Positions 35,807-45,236 of a stretch of 64,000 nucleotides of DNA are shown here, one piece after another. Position 1 is the stretch's first letter; every line of letters starts with the position of its first letter. Under the pieces are notes generated by a model that worked only from the letters and a program-made list of their open reading frames with translations, searched no databases and was not told the origin of the DNA. The stretch covers positions 28,713 through 92,712 of the forward strand of contig PBJL01000008.1 in the NCBI GenBank assembly GCA_002721105.1, written 5' to 3'. The translations under genes were made by a program, and so were the position numbers. The stretch is from Acidiferrobacteraceae bacterium (lineage in GTDB: Bacteria; Pseudomonadota; Gammaproteobacteria; Arenicellales; UBA868).

Positions 35807-37291
35807 ATGGTTAACCGCATCTTTCCTTTTGAAAATAGTTATGCTGAACTTCCGAGTCGATTCTTCGAGTTTTTGAAACCTTCTCCGGTGAGGCAGCCTC
35901 GTCTAATTTGCCTTAATGAAAAGTTGGCTGAACGGCTACGACTAAATCCGTCACTTTTGCAAGATGAGGAAGGAGTCGAGATCTTGGCAGGTAATTTGGT
36001 TCCTCCTGGTGCTGAACCACTTGCCATGGCTTATGCAGGGTTTCAATTTGGTCACTGGGTTCCCCAGCTCGGTGATGGTCGCGCAATTCTCCTCGGAGAG
36101 ATTATGGACAAATTTGGAATTCGTCACGATATTCAATTAAAAGGTGCGGGCCGCACTCCTTTCTCAAGAATGGGAGATGGCAGATCAGCGTTAGGACCTG
36201 TCCTTCGAGAATACCTGGTTAGTGAAGCTATGGCAGCTTTAGGCATAAAGACAACACGATCACTTGCAGCAGTATTTACCGGTGAACAAGTTATGAGAGA
36301 AGCTATGTTACCAGGAGCCATACTTACACGTGTTGCAAGCAGCCATGTTAGGGTGGGCACATTTCAATATTTTTCCGCTCGTGAGGATGTAGATGCATTG
36401 GCTTTATTATCGAACTATATTATGAAACGTCATTTTCCATCAGACATGTCATCTTCAGACCCATATATGTCTTTATTGACTTCAGTAATTGATGCGCAGG
36501 CTTCATTAATTACTGATTGGCAGCTAATTGGGTTTATTCATGGCGTGATGAATACAGACAACATGTCAATTTCTGGAGAGACAATTGATTATGGGCCCTG
36601 CGCATTTATGGATACGTTTGACCCACAGAAAGTGTATAGCTCAATTGATCGGATGGGCCGGTATGCTTACTGCAACCAGCCACCTATTGCGCACTGGAAT
36701 ATAGCAGGGTTTGCCCAAACATTGCTTCCACTCCTATCGAAAGATGGTAGTGACATGATTACTGAGGTGACGGATGTCGTCAATACTTTTCCACAACGCT
36801 TTCAGCACCATTATCGACCAAAATTGATGCGAAAGATTGGATTATTGGACCTCTGTGAAGCGAATGATCGCCTAGCCGAAGATTTGTTTAGCTGTATGTC
36901 AGACGGCCAAGCTGATTTCACGTTGACATTTCGACGTTTGAGTGATCTTAAGCGTATCGCTACAGCAGCTGACGACGCTTTTATCGATCTTTTTAGTGGG
37001 AACTCAAATATATTAGATTGGTTGGCACGCTGGAGAGCAAGACTTGCCACGGAAAATCGTTCTGATATAGATAGGACTATTGATATGAAAACGGTTAATC
37101 CGCTTTTTATCCCGCGTAACCATTTGATCGAGGAAGTGATTCGTGCAGCGGTCGATCACAATGATCTTAATCCTTTTAATCAATTACTGAATGTTATAAG
37201 CAGGCCATACGATGAACAATCACATATGAAAAAATATGCTGAGCCGCCGATGCCAGACCAGATTGTTATGCAGACGTTTTGTGGCACTTAA
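35807..37291 (+). CDS. selO: Protein AMPylase SelO (YdiU/UPF0061)
   Basis: 494 aa, typical length. Pseudokinase landmarks: QLKGAGRTPFSRMGDGRSALGPVLREYL, FIHGVMNTDNM and IDYGPCAFMD, where Asn and Asp bind Mg-ATP in a flipped orientation. SelO transfers AMP to Ser/Thr/Tyr and links to redox stress. The third residue from the C-terminus is Cys (FCGT), where many homologues have selenocysteine. No gap to the SDR gene suggests regulation apart from it. Confidence 0.95.
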   Translation: MVNRIFPFENSYAELPSRFFEFLKPSPVRQPRLICLNEKLAERLRLNPSLLQDEEGVEILAGNLVPPGAEPLAMAYAGFQFGHWVPQLGDGRAILLGEIMDKFGIRHDIQLKGAGRTPFSRMGDGRSALGPVLREYLVSEAMAALGIKTTRSLAAVFTGEQVMREAMLPGAILTRVASSHVRVGTFQYFSAREDVDALALLSNYIMKRHFPSDMSSSDPYMSLLTSVIDAQASLITDWQLIGFIHGVMNTDNMSISGETIDYGPCAFMDTFDPQKVYSSIDRMGRYAYCNQPPIAHWNIAGFAQTLLPLLSKDGSDMITEVTDVVNTFPQRFQHHYRPKLMRKIGLLDLCEANDRLAEDLFSCMSDGQADFTLTFRRLSDLKRIATAADDAFIDLFSGNSNILDWLARWRARLATENRSDIDRTIDMKTVNPLFIPRNHLIEEVIRAAVDHNDLNPFNQLLNVISRPYDEQSHMKKYAEPPMPDQIVMQTFCGT

Positions 37292-37445
37292 TGCAGTGAC
37301 CGCTACTAATTTAAGTGTTGATTCGATTAATATTATGTTAAATATTTAGATAAACTGGCCGTTTTAAGCCCTAGATATTAGTGGCTTGATACGGGTCGAT
37401 TTCCTATCTGAGTGTTATACAGCTAAACAAAGTGAGCAAATAAAA

Positions 37446-38213
37446 ATGATTGATTTAACTGGAAAGAAAATATTAGTGACTGGGGCCTCTAAGGGTATTG
37501 GTGCTGCCATTGTTCAGAATCTAGCAGCAGCAAAGGCTAGTGTTATCGCGCATTACTGCTCTGATGAAGATGGGATGAAGGAGGTGGTTGGATCTCTGAA
37601 TACTGAGGATATTGTGACCTTTCAAGCCGATTTTAGAAATAAAGATGATGTCCATGACCTCTGGAATAACGCTGTCAATTGGCGTGATGGTGTCGACGTT
37701 TTAATTAATAATGCTGCAATCATTCGTTTTGTTGGCGGCATCGATGATAGCGAGGATGAATGGCAAGAAACATGGGAAGATACCCTGGCTGTCAATGTAA
37801 TGGCTCCATGCAATCTCATGCGTCGAGCAGTCCCTCACTTTCGAGATAATGGCGGAGGAATAATTATTTCTATTTCGAGTTGGGTAGCCCATCGCGGTCC
37901 AGGCACGCCGGCAATGATCGCCTATTCGGCTTCCAAAGCGGCCGTATTGAATGCCACCAAGAGTATTGCGAGGCATTATGCTGAAGATAATGTGCTTGCA
38001 TACAGTATAGCGCCAGGTGTAGTTCGGACCCGTATGTCAGAACAGTTTGCAGAAGCCGCGGGAGGCGAAGATAAAGTCACACAAGCTTTGGCAATGAAAG
38101 AATGGATACCCCCGTCTGATCTCGCAAACCTCACCGCTTTTTTATCGACCGGTACCTGTCGACATTTAACGGGCGCCACATTGGATGTTAATGGAGCAAG
38201 TTATCTTAGGTAG
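37446..38213 (+). CDS. Short-chain dehydrogenase/reductase (SDR)
   Basis: 255 aa. TGASKGIG cofactor motif, NNAAI after strand 4, catalytic Ser in ISISSWVAH and YSASKAA (Tyr, Lys). Ends HLTGATLDVNGASYLR, as in FabG-like SDRs. ATG 37446 chosen, since upstream residues in frame are not SDR-like; weak ribosome binding site. Converges with the Old Yellow Enzyme gene. Confidence 0.9.
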   Translation: MIDLTGKKILVTGASKGIGAAIVQNLAAAKASVIAHYCSDEDGMKEVVGSLNTEDIVTFQADFRNKDDVHDLWNNAVNWRDGVDVLINNAAIIRFVGGIDDSEDEWQETWEDTLAVNVMAPCNLMRRAVPHFRDNGGGIIISISSWVAHRGPGTPAMIAYSASKAAVLNATKSIARHYAEDNVLAYSIAPGVVRTRMSEQFAEAAGGEDKVTQALAMKEWIPPSDLANLTAFLSTGTCRHLTGATLDVNGASYLR

Positions 38214-38232
38214 AAGGACTCTGGATTAATCC

Positions 38233-39378
38233 TTAAGCTAAGGTATTAATTTTTGGATCTACATTAAGACTCTGATCACGGCGTTCAAGATAGAAGGCAT
38301 ACGAGGGGGGTAGCACATCATGAGGCGCCCCATGATCTAATTTTAGAGCTGCATTGTATGCCCAGTTTGGGTTCGATATCATTTCTCGGGCTAATGCAAT
38401 TAGATCAGCTTTATTTTCGTTAAGTATTTTTTCGGCATGTTCTGGTTCAATGATCAAACCTACCGCCATTGTTTTTATACCTGTTTTTTTTCTTACTTGA
38501 TCTGCATAAGGCACTTGATAGCCTTGCGCATTCTTCGCTTTAGAAAGTGTGGCTGGGCCTAGCATGCCACCGGATGAGCAATCAATAACATCTATACCGC
38601 GAGCTTTGAGAGCTTTTGATAACTCTACTGTATCCTCGATAGTAACTCCGCCCGGAACATTATCGACAGCGGATACTCGAAAAAAAAGTGGTTTTTCGTC
38701 GGGCCAAACGCTTCGGACTGCTTCGGCTATCATTAATGGAAACGTTAATCTACTCTTAAGATCTCCACCATACTGATCATTTCGACGGTTCGAAATAGGG
38801 GAAAAAAAAGAGTGGATCAAATAGCCATGAGCCCCATGGATTTCCACAGTGTCAAAACCGGCAGTTAACGCACGTTTTGTAGCTGCAGTGAATGCTTCAA
38901 CTGTTTCGAGTATTTCATTCTGAGTCATGCCACGAGGTAAGGGATGCCCTTCTTCCTCTGGTATAGCACTGGGTGCCATTCTTTCCCATGGTGGCTCGTC
39001 TATATCTCCTTCGGGAATTGGATGGGCGCCATCCCAAGGTCTTACTGCACTTGCTCTACGGCCCGCATGACCTATTTGAATACCAACTGCTACTTGCTGA
39101 GATTTATAGAGATCAACAATTTTTTTCAAACCATCGATATGACTATCGTCCCAGATGCCGGTGCACCCATGTGTGATGCGTCCTTCCGGCGTAACTCCTG
39201 TCGCTTCTACAAAAGATAAGGCTGGGCCGCCGTAGGCAAACCGGGCATGATGGCCAAAATGCCAATCTTGGACATGACCATCTATAGCCATATATTGACA
39301 CATCGGAGAAACAACAATTCGATTTCTAAGGAGCAGGCCCCTTAATTGCAGTTCACTGAATAATTGAGGTGTTTTCAT
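38233..39378 (-). CDS. Old Yellow Enzyme-family NADPH:flavin oxidoreductase (YqjM/NamA type)
   Basis: 381 aa from the ATG at 39378 (TTG 39393 possible). FMN-site Cys in VVSPMCQY marks the YqjM-like class; HGAHGYLIHSFFSPISNRRNDQYGG is the OYE signature, and LAREMISNPNWA closes the barrel. Reduces C=C bonds of enones/enals with NAD(P)H. About 50 bases downstream of the DapA-family gene on the same strand, so likely an operon. Substrate class unknown. Confidence 0.93.
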   Translation of the reverse strand: MKTPQLFSELQLRGLLLRNRIVVSPMCQYMAIDGHVQDWHFGHHARFAYGGPALSFVEATGVTPEGRITHGCTGIWDDSHIDGLKKIVDLYKSQQVAVGIQIGHAGRRASAVRPWDGAHPIPEGDIDEPPWERMAPSAIPEEEGHPLPRGMTQNEILETVEAFTAATKRALTAGFDTVEIHGAHGYLIHSFFSPISNRRNDQYGGDLKSRLTFPLMIAEAVRSVWPDEKPLFFRVSAVDNVPGGVTIEDTVELSKALKARGIDVIDCSSGGMLGPATLSKAKNAQGYQVPYADQVRKKTGIKTMAVGLIIEPEHAEKILNENKADLIALAREMISNPNWAYNAALKLDHGAPHDVLPPSYAFYLERRDQSLNVDPKINTLA

Positions 39379-39430
39379 AATGAGTATATGCAACAGTTTT
39401 TAAAACTATCATTTTTTATAGGCAAATATT

Positions 39431-40375
39431 TTAAGCCGCTAATTTTTTCTCTAGTTCATCCATAAGTATATCCAATTGTTCAATCATAGCAGCGAGTTTT
39501 TTAAGTCTTTGTTCGCCTTCGCTACCGAGTTCATTGAAGGTGGTAAGTGGTGGGCGGACATCACCCACTGGATAACCAACTGCTCTTGCTAACGCTTTGG
39601 AGTAGCATTGATGGCCATAGGTCGGATGACCTTCCCCAATCACCTCCTGCATTGTATCAATAGAATGTTGGATTTCTTTGGCTTCGGTGACTTGTCCATT
39701 TATCATCATTTCACAAAAGCGCGAAGAAGCACGTGGTATGTAGTTACCATAAGGATTAACGTACCCTACTGCTCCCATTAAATACGATTCAACGACCCGT
39801 TCGCCTGCGAATACATTCATCACGCCATCTGTTGCTTCAATGATATCAAACACACGGGCAGCGTCCATACTAGCTTCCTTAATATACCGCACCTGTTCGA
39901 ATGATTTAGTCAGATCTGCTACAAGCCGCGTTGGCATGTCTATATTAGATGTGAACGGGTTATTGTAAAGCATGATTGGTAGGCTTACTTTTTCACAGAT
40001 AGCCTTATAGTAGTTGTATATTTCTTCATGAGTGGGTGTATAGTAGTAAGGTGGAAGAATCATTAGTCCGTCCGCTCCCAACTCTTCAGCCTCCTTGCTG
40101 TATCTAACTGCCGTTGGTGTATGAGCGTTCATGGTGCCAACCAAAACAGGCACACGTTGATTGACATGTTGCACTGTTGATTCTACAAATGCTTGCCTTT
40201 CTTCATCCCGGATTGTTAAAAATTCGCCTGTGGTTCCAAGTATGATGATGCCTGGAACCCCAATGTTAAGTTGCCAATCAAGAAAATTTCTCCATGCTTC
40301 AAAATCTATATTGGATAAATCTTCGGTAAATGGGGTGACCGCGACGGTATAGCTACCACGGAAATGGTGAGTCAT
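39431..40375 (-). CDS. DapA-family pyruvate aldolase/deaminase-like lyase
   Basis: 314 aa. Schiff-base lysine Lys166 in RYIKEASMDA, Tyr137 in MLYNNPFTS, and LGTTGEF. Strong ribosome binding site AGGAGG 7 bases upstream. Besides DapA and KDG aldolase, the family includes 1-pyrroline-4-hydroxy-2-carboxylate deaminase, which works after a FAD-type D-hydroxyproline dehydrogenase; a FAD amine oxidase is encoded divergently here, so that pathway is conceivable but the epimerase and aldehyde dehydrogenase are missing. Confidence 0.85.
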   Translation of the reverse strand: MTHHFRGSYTVAVTPFTEDLSNIDFEAWRNFLDWQLNIGVPGIIILGTTGEFLTIRDEERQAFVESTVQHVNQRVPVLVGTMNAHTPTAVRYSKEAEELGADGLMILPPYYYTPTHEEIYNYYKAICEKVSLPIMLYNNPFTSNIDMPTRLVADLTKSFEQVRYIKEASMDAARVFDIIEATDGVMNVFAGERVVESYLMGAVGYVNPYGNYIPRASSRFCEMMINGQVTEAKEIQHSIDTMQEVIGEGHPTYGHQCYSKALARAVGYPVGDVRPPLTTFNELGSEGEQRLKKLAAMIEQLDILMDELEKKLAA

Positions 40376-40501
40376 TATTAGCCTCCTGAGATAATAATCT
40401 TTTGCATATGGAGCAAATTTTTTGTCATTATAAGATTATGCCAATTATATGTAACTGTCGTGTACATTATAGCTAGCTAAAGTAAAACTTGAGTCAAATT
40501 A

Positions 40502-41632
40502 ATGAATGCAATTGAGATGGAAACGGATGTGCTGGTGATTGGCGGCGGCATTTCTGGTTGTGCTTTAGCATATTTCTTGGCTCAAGAAGGCCTTGAGATT
40601 ATGTTGGTGGAAAGATCGGGATTAAACAGTGCTGCCTCTGGTTCAAATTCAGGCAGTCTTCATGGACAGATACCCCATGACACATTTCTCGAAAAGGGTG
40701 AAGAATGGGCGCATAGTTTTGGTCCGACTTTAGGTTTGATGCGAGAGTCGCTCGATCTCTGGAAAACTATAGAAGACATTCTAGATGCTGACTTGGAAGT
40801 TAGACTCGTCGGGGGACTTTTAGTAGCCAAGACTGAATCGGAGATGAAAGCTATTAATGCGAAAGCAGTGATAGAGAATAAATTTGGGATTGAATCTGAG
40901 TATCTTGATAGAAATGACCTCAGAGATATTGCGCCATACATATCAGAGGATATGGTTGGCGCAATGTTTTACCCAGATGAGGGAAAAGCTAATCCTTTGC
41001 TTGTAGCTCCTGCGTTTGCAGTGCAAGCAGAGAAATTGGGCGTACACATATTCAGACAAACAGAAGTTGTCGGTATTGCAAAAGAAAAAACTACTTTTAG
41101 GGCGCACACAACGAAGGGGGCCATTCGTTGCCATCGTGTCGTGAATTGCGCAGGAATTGATGTTAGCCGAATTTGCGCGATGGTTGGTGTTGAGGGTGTT
41201 ATTAAAGCGAGCCCAATACAAACTAACGTAACAGCACCCATTCCATCCTTAATAAAACATCTTGTATATTCTGCTAGTGACCGCCTAACACTAAAGCAAA
41301 CTACAAATGGATCGTGCCTAATAGGTGGTGGCTGGCCGAGTAATTTGGATTCTTCTACTGATCGCTTGAGTGTGAGCTATGATTCTGTTGTAGGCAACTT
41401 GGCAGTTGCAATTGAAATGGTTCCTCAACTAGAGGCTGCGCAGTTAGTTCGAACCTGGCCGGCGCTAGTGAATGGAACAGATAATTGGATCCCAATTTTG
41501 GGAGAGTCTGATAATGTTAGCGGGTTTTTTGTAAGTGCTTTTCCCTGGATGGGTTTTACAGGAGGATTGATCGCAGCACAATTAACGGCAGATATGTTGA
41601 TGAATCGACCTGCTCATCCTTTTACTCTCTGA
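40502..41632 (+). CDS. FAD-dependent amine/amino acid oxidase (DAO family)
   Basis: 376 aa. N-terminal FAD motif VLVIGGGISGCALAYFLAQEG (GxGxxG), then SSGSNSG-like AASGSNSGSLHGQ and C-terminal GFFVSAFPWMGFTGG. DAO superfamily members oxidise sarcosine, glycine, D-amino acids or dimethylglycine. Sixty-eight bases upstream of the GcvPA-like gene and co-directional, so likely in one unit with it. No membrane anchor, no signal peptide. ATG 40502 retained; in-frame ATG six codons later lacks a better binding site. Confidence 0.88.
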   Translation: MNAIEMETDVLVIGGGISGCALAYFLAQEGLEIMLVERSGLNSAASGSNSGSLHGQIPHDTFLEKGEEWAHSFGPTLGLMRESLDLWKTIEDILDADLEVRLVGGLLVAKTESEMKAINAKAVIENKFGIESEYLDRNDLRDIAPYISEDMVGAMFYPDEGKANPLLVAPAFAVQAEKLGVHIFRQTEVVGIAKEKTTFRAHTTKGAIRCHRVVNCAGIDVSRICAMVGVEGVIKASPIQTNVTAPIPSLIKHLVYSASDRLTLKQTTNGSCLIGGGWPSNLDSSTDRLSVSYDSVVGNLAVAIEMVPQLEAAQLVRTWPALVNGTDNWIPILGESDNVSGFFVSAFPWMGFTGGLIAAQLTADMLMNRPAHPFTL

Positions 41633-41700
41633 ACAAGCCATGATAAATTTTCAACTAATGGCGTGGTTTTTTAAAAAATTTAAACAAGGGAGAAGGATAG

Positions 41701-43113
41701 ATGGATAAGGTTGGCACAAAAGCACACCCCTATATGCCAAGTTCTGCTGGCAATGCTCGATCTGACATGCTCGGTGCGCTTGATATAAAAGATGTTGGGG
41801 AAATTTTTGAACAAATTCCTGAAACACATCGACGAAAATCACCGTTGCAGTTACCTGAGCAACTTGCGTCAGAGCTAGATCTAAAGCGCCATTTATTGTC
41901 CGTACTTTCGCAGAATGGGAATTGTGAGGACAATTTAAACTTTTTAGGTGCCGGTTGTTGGCAGCATCATGTGCCATCTATTTGTGATGAAATTGTAGGG
42001 CGGGCAGAATTTTTGACTAACGTTTGGGGAACACCGTCGTCTGATCATGGACGAAATCAAGCTCTTTTTGAGTTTTGTAGTCAGCTTGGCGATTTGTTGA
42101 AGTTAGATATGGTCGGGCTTCCAGTTTATAGTTATGGCTGTGCATCAGGCCATGCTATTCGTTTAGCTTCCAGAATTACCGGCAGGAAAAAAGTATTAAT
42201 TCCGAGAGTTATCGATCCTGAAAGAAAAGCAGTTGTCGTAAATTACTGCGCTCCAGAAAATATGGATGATCATATTGAGATCGTAGAAATAAATAGCGTT
42301 GCTGCTTCAGGAGGGATTGACCTTGAGCATTTGGAAAAAGAATTGTCAGACGATGTTGCGGCCATATATTTTGAAGTGCCTAATTATTTTGGGCTTATAG
42401 AGCAGCATGGACAAATAATTTCTGAATTAGCAAGAAAGAATGGTGCGAAAACTATTGTTGGTTGTGATCCAATTTCTTTGGGCATCCTTCGATCGCCGGT
42501 TGATTATGGAGCTGATATCATCGTCGGCCCCGTTCAACCGCTTGGCGTGCATATGAACTGTGGAGGTGGAGTGAGTGGATACATCGCCACCCCCGACGAG
42601 GAAGTTTATGTTAGGGAATACAATACACTCAACATAAGCATTACTGAAACTGAAGTAAAAGGCCAATATGGGTTTGGATTGAGTTGTGCTGGACAAACTT
42701 CTTATGGTTTAAGGGAGGCCGGAAAGGATTGGACCGGGAATTCCACTTATCTCTGGGCTATTTCAGGGGCAGTTTATATGGCTCTCATGGGCCCTTCAGG
42801 ATTTCGTGAAATTGGTGAACTGATTACACAGCAGTCAAATTATGCCGCGCAACTGATGTCTGAAATTGAAGGCATCAAAATGCACTTTGACGCGGTTGTG
42901 TTTAAAGAATTTGTCTTGAATTTTGACGATACAGGATTTTCGGTAAGGGATATTAATGCGAGACTCCGAGAGCGTAATATTTTTGGCGGCAAGGATCTTT
43001 CTTTAGAATTTCCAGAGCTCGGGCAAAGTGCGTTGTATTGTGTAACGGAAATCCATACGCAAAAGGATATTGAAAGGCTAGCTACTAGTTTAAAAGAGGT
43101 TCTCTCCTCATGA
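41701..43113 (+). CDS. Divergent glycine dehydrogenase subunit 1-like PLP-fold protein (GcvPA-like)
   Basis: 470 aa. Overall order of GcvPA (LNFLGAGCWQHHVPSICDEIVGRAEFLTNVWGTP) is recognisable, but the canonical TPYQPE-x2-QG loop becomes WGTPSSDHGRNQ and NASLYDGATA becomes LPVYSYGCASGHA. This suggests an altered substrate pocket. Good ribosome binding site. Its stop overlaps the start of the next gene (ATGA), as expected for a two-subunit enzyme. No gcvT, gcvH or lpd in the window. Most likely a relative of the glycine decarboxylase P-protein with a different amine or amino acid substrate. Confidence 0.82.
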   Translation: MDKVGTKAHPYMPSSAGNARSDMLGALDIKDVGEIFEQIPETHRRKSPLQLPEQLASELDLKRHLLSVLSQNGNCEDNLNFLGAGCWQHHVPSICDEIVGRAEFLTNVWGTPSSDHGRNQALFEFCSQLGDLLKLDMVGLPVYSYGCASGHAIRLASRITGRKKVLIPRVIDPERKAVVVNYCAPENMDDHIEIVEINSVAASGGIDLEHLEKELSDDVAAIYFEVPNYFGLIEQHGQIISELARKNGAKTIVGCDPISLGILRSPVDYGADIIVGPVQPLGVHMNCGGGVSGYIATPDEEVYVREYNTLNISITETEVKGQYGFGLSCAGQTSYGLREAGKDWTGNSTYLWAISGAVYMALMGPSGFREIGELITQQSNYAAQLMSEIEGIKMHFDAVVFKEFVLNFDDTGFSVRDINARLRERNIFGGKDLSLEFPELGQSALYCVTEIHTQKDIERLATSLKEVLSS

Positions 43114-44657
43114 AGAATAATAATCTAAGAGCATATCACGCCCCGGTTTGGGATGAACCAGTTATTGCAGAGATGGGCTCTGAAGGCAGACGTGGTATCG
43201 TGTTTAGGCCAGCGAGTCAAGATATCATTGATCGCGTTGGTTCCGTAGATAAATTGATTCCAGAACATATGATTAGAAACGATCGGCCGGCTTTGCCAGA
43301 AATGTCGGAACAGGAAGTCCAGCGTCATTTTTTGCATCTCTCCCAAGAAACGCTGGGGATGATGGGCATCAGTTTATTTGGCACTTGTACTATGAAATAC
43401 AACCCAAGACTGAATGAGCTTATTGCCTTACGACCTGAGATTGCTGAGACTCATCCACTTCAAGATGAAAGCACATTACAAGGCACACTGCAATTAATTC
43501 ATAACTTTGATTTAATTCTACGAGAGTTATCGGGTATGGATAAATTTGTTTTTCAAGCCGGCGGTGGTGCGCATGCGGCATATACACATTGTTGTGTGAC
43601 TAGGGCATACCATGCATCGAGAGGTGAGCTAGAGAAGAGAAATGAAATCATAACCTCCATACAAGCTCACCCATGTAATCCAGCTACAGCTGCGGCAGCG
43701 GGTTTTGACGTGATTACCCTACCTCTTGGGGATAATGGTTACCCAACCCTTGATGCATTGCGAGAAGCAGTTTCAGATCGTACAGCAGCTTTATTGATCA
43801 ACAACCCCGATGATATGGGAATTTATAATCCTGAGATAGTTGAGTGGGTTAAGATTGTGCACCAGGCAGGCGGACTGTGTTTTTATGATCACGCTAACTT
43901 CAATGGAGTAATGGGAAAGATAAAAGCTAGAGAGTTGGGGTTTGATGCTTGCATGTACATGCTTCATAAAACATTTGGGGCGCCCAAAGGTGGTGGTGGT
44001 CCCGCTGTTGGTGCCTACGGTTGTAGTGCAGATCTTGCTCCATTCCTGCCATCGCCCGTAGTTACTCATTCGGAAGGTACTTATCATTTGGATTATCACC
44101 GTCCAAAAACTATAGGCCGTATCCGTGAATTTTGGGGAAACGTTCCTCAAGTCATAAAAGCCTATTCTTGGGCTCGGGCCATGGGCGCTATAGGGATTGA
44201 AGAGGCTGCTGAAATTTCCGTGTTAGCAAATAATTATATGGAATCAAGATTGCTCAAGATTCGTGGAATCACTAAATCCCACCCGAACATCGGTGGCCCA
44301 AGAATGGAGATGACACGTTATAGTATTGAAAAGGTTACTGAAGAAACGGGTGTTACTGTCGATGATCTTAGTAATCGTATGGTCGACTTTGGTATTGATG
44401 CGCCGTGGCTAGCCCATCATCCTTGGCTGATTCCACAGCCCTTTACACCAGAAGCTGGCGAGACTTACTCAAAGGAGGATATTGATTACTGGATCGATGT
44501 TGTGGAAGAAGTGATTCGAGAAGCCTATGAAAATCCTGAGGTAGTAAAAGCCGCACCTCATCGACAAGCGATTGGTCAAATCCGCTCTGGGCCACTGGAT
44601 GATCCCACTCAATGGGCTATGACTTGGCGAGCATATAAGAGGAAAAATCTAGACTAA
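43110..44657 (+). CDS. Divergent glycine dehydrogenase subunit 2-like PLP enzyme (GcvPB-like)
   Basis: 515 aa. Carries the PLP lysine Lys287 in MLHKTFGAPKGGGGP, so it is the catalytic subunit. Other landmarks are modified: canonical HGTNPASA appears as HPCNPATA, NPNTLG as NPDDMG, DGANLNA as DHANFNG, and the PHGGGGPG loop as PKGGGGPA. Fold and cofactor are secure; the reaction is not. It partners the preceding A-type subunit. About 90 bases later comes a SnoaL-like gene. Could be a decarboxylase acting on another amino acid, possibly releasing an amine for the FAD oxidase. Confidence 0.85.
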   Translation: MKNNNLRAYHAPVWDEPVIAEMGSEGRRGIVFRPASQDIIDRVGSVDKLIPEHMIRNDRPALPEMSEQEVQRHFLHLSQETLGMMGISLFGTCTMKYNPRLNELIALRPEIAETHPLQDESTLQGTLQLIHNFDLILRELSGMDKFVFQAGGGAHAAYTHCCVTRAYHASRGELEKRNEIITSIQAHPCNPATAAAAGFDVITLPLGDNGYPTLDALREAVSDRTAALLINNPDDMGIYNPEIVEWVKIVHQAGGLCFYDHANFNGVMGKIKARELGFDACMYMLHKTFGAPKGGGGPAVGAYGCSADLAPFLPSPVVTHSEGTYHLDYHRPKTIGRIREFWGNVPQVIKAYSWARAMGAIGIEEAAEISVLANNYMESRLLKIRGITKSHPNIGGPRMEMTRYSIEKVTEETGVTVDDLSNRMVDFGIDAPWLAHHPWLIPQPFTPEAGETYSKEDIDYWIDVVEEVIREAYENPEVVKAAPHRQAIGQIRSGPLDDPTQWAMTWRAYKRKNLD

Positions 44658-44745
44658 GCCATTTTTGTAGTACTATGATCTTGGTTTCAGTAGATTAAGA
44701 AAGAGCTATGCAAAGCGCCCTAATAAATATCAGATCCCACAATTT

Positions 44746-45234
44746 ATGAAAGATTTAGTGACTAAGCTAATCGACGAGCGTGCCATAACCAATCTTCTGA
44801 TAGAGTATTGTCGCGCACTTGATGCAATGGATCTCAAAGCAATCGAAAAACTTTTTTCCGAGGATTGTGTCGTTGAATTTGGACCCGATGAAAGACTAAA
44901 CAGTCAAGGATCGAAAGAGGTTGCAAAGTCGCTCGAACGAATGTGGCGATGGGTTAGGACTTCTCATCATTTATCAAATGTACAGATTTCGTTCTACGAC
45001 AAGGATCGAGCGTCTTCGATTAGTTATGTGCTTGCTTGGCATGAGCGAGCTGATATGACCACCGCCATTATTTATGGCCAATATCATGATGATTTGAGAC
45101 GTGATATTGAGGGTTGGCGAATCGTGAAAAGGGTGATGTATATGAATGGGAGTGATGCTGGATTTACAGTGAACATCCATCCATTTACACGACAGGGTCC
45201 TCCCGACGATTGGACTCCTCCGAATATTGACTAG
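44746..45234 (+). CDS. SnoaL-like (NTF2-fold) protein
   Basis: 162 aa. IDERAITNLLIEYCRALDAMDLKAIEKLFSEDCVVEFGPDE is the SnoaL_4/ring-hydroxylating beta-like opening, and GWRIVKRVM its closing strand. Cone-shaped alpha/beta barrel with a cavity for small hydrophobic ligands; enzymatic role unknown. It follows the GcvPB-like gene and runs into the convergent NAD-kinase-like gene (2-base gap). Confidence 0.8.
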   Translation: MKDLVTKLIDERAITNLLIEYCRALDAMDLKAIEKLFSEDCVVEFGPDERLNSQGSKEVAKSLERMWRWVRTSHHLSNVQISFYDKDRASSISYVLAWHERADMTTAIIYGQYHDDLRRDIEGWRIVKRVMYMNGSDAGFTVNIHPFTRQGPPDDWTPPNID

Positions 45235-45236
45235 TT

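Noticed and set aside
37282..37291. Selenocysteine at the end of SelO
   Set aside because: The third-last codon encodes Cys (FCGT) followed by a normal stop; no UGA/SECIS arrangement is seen.
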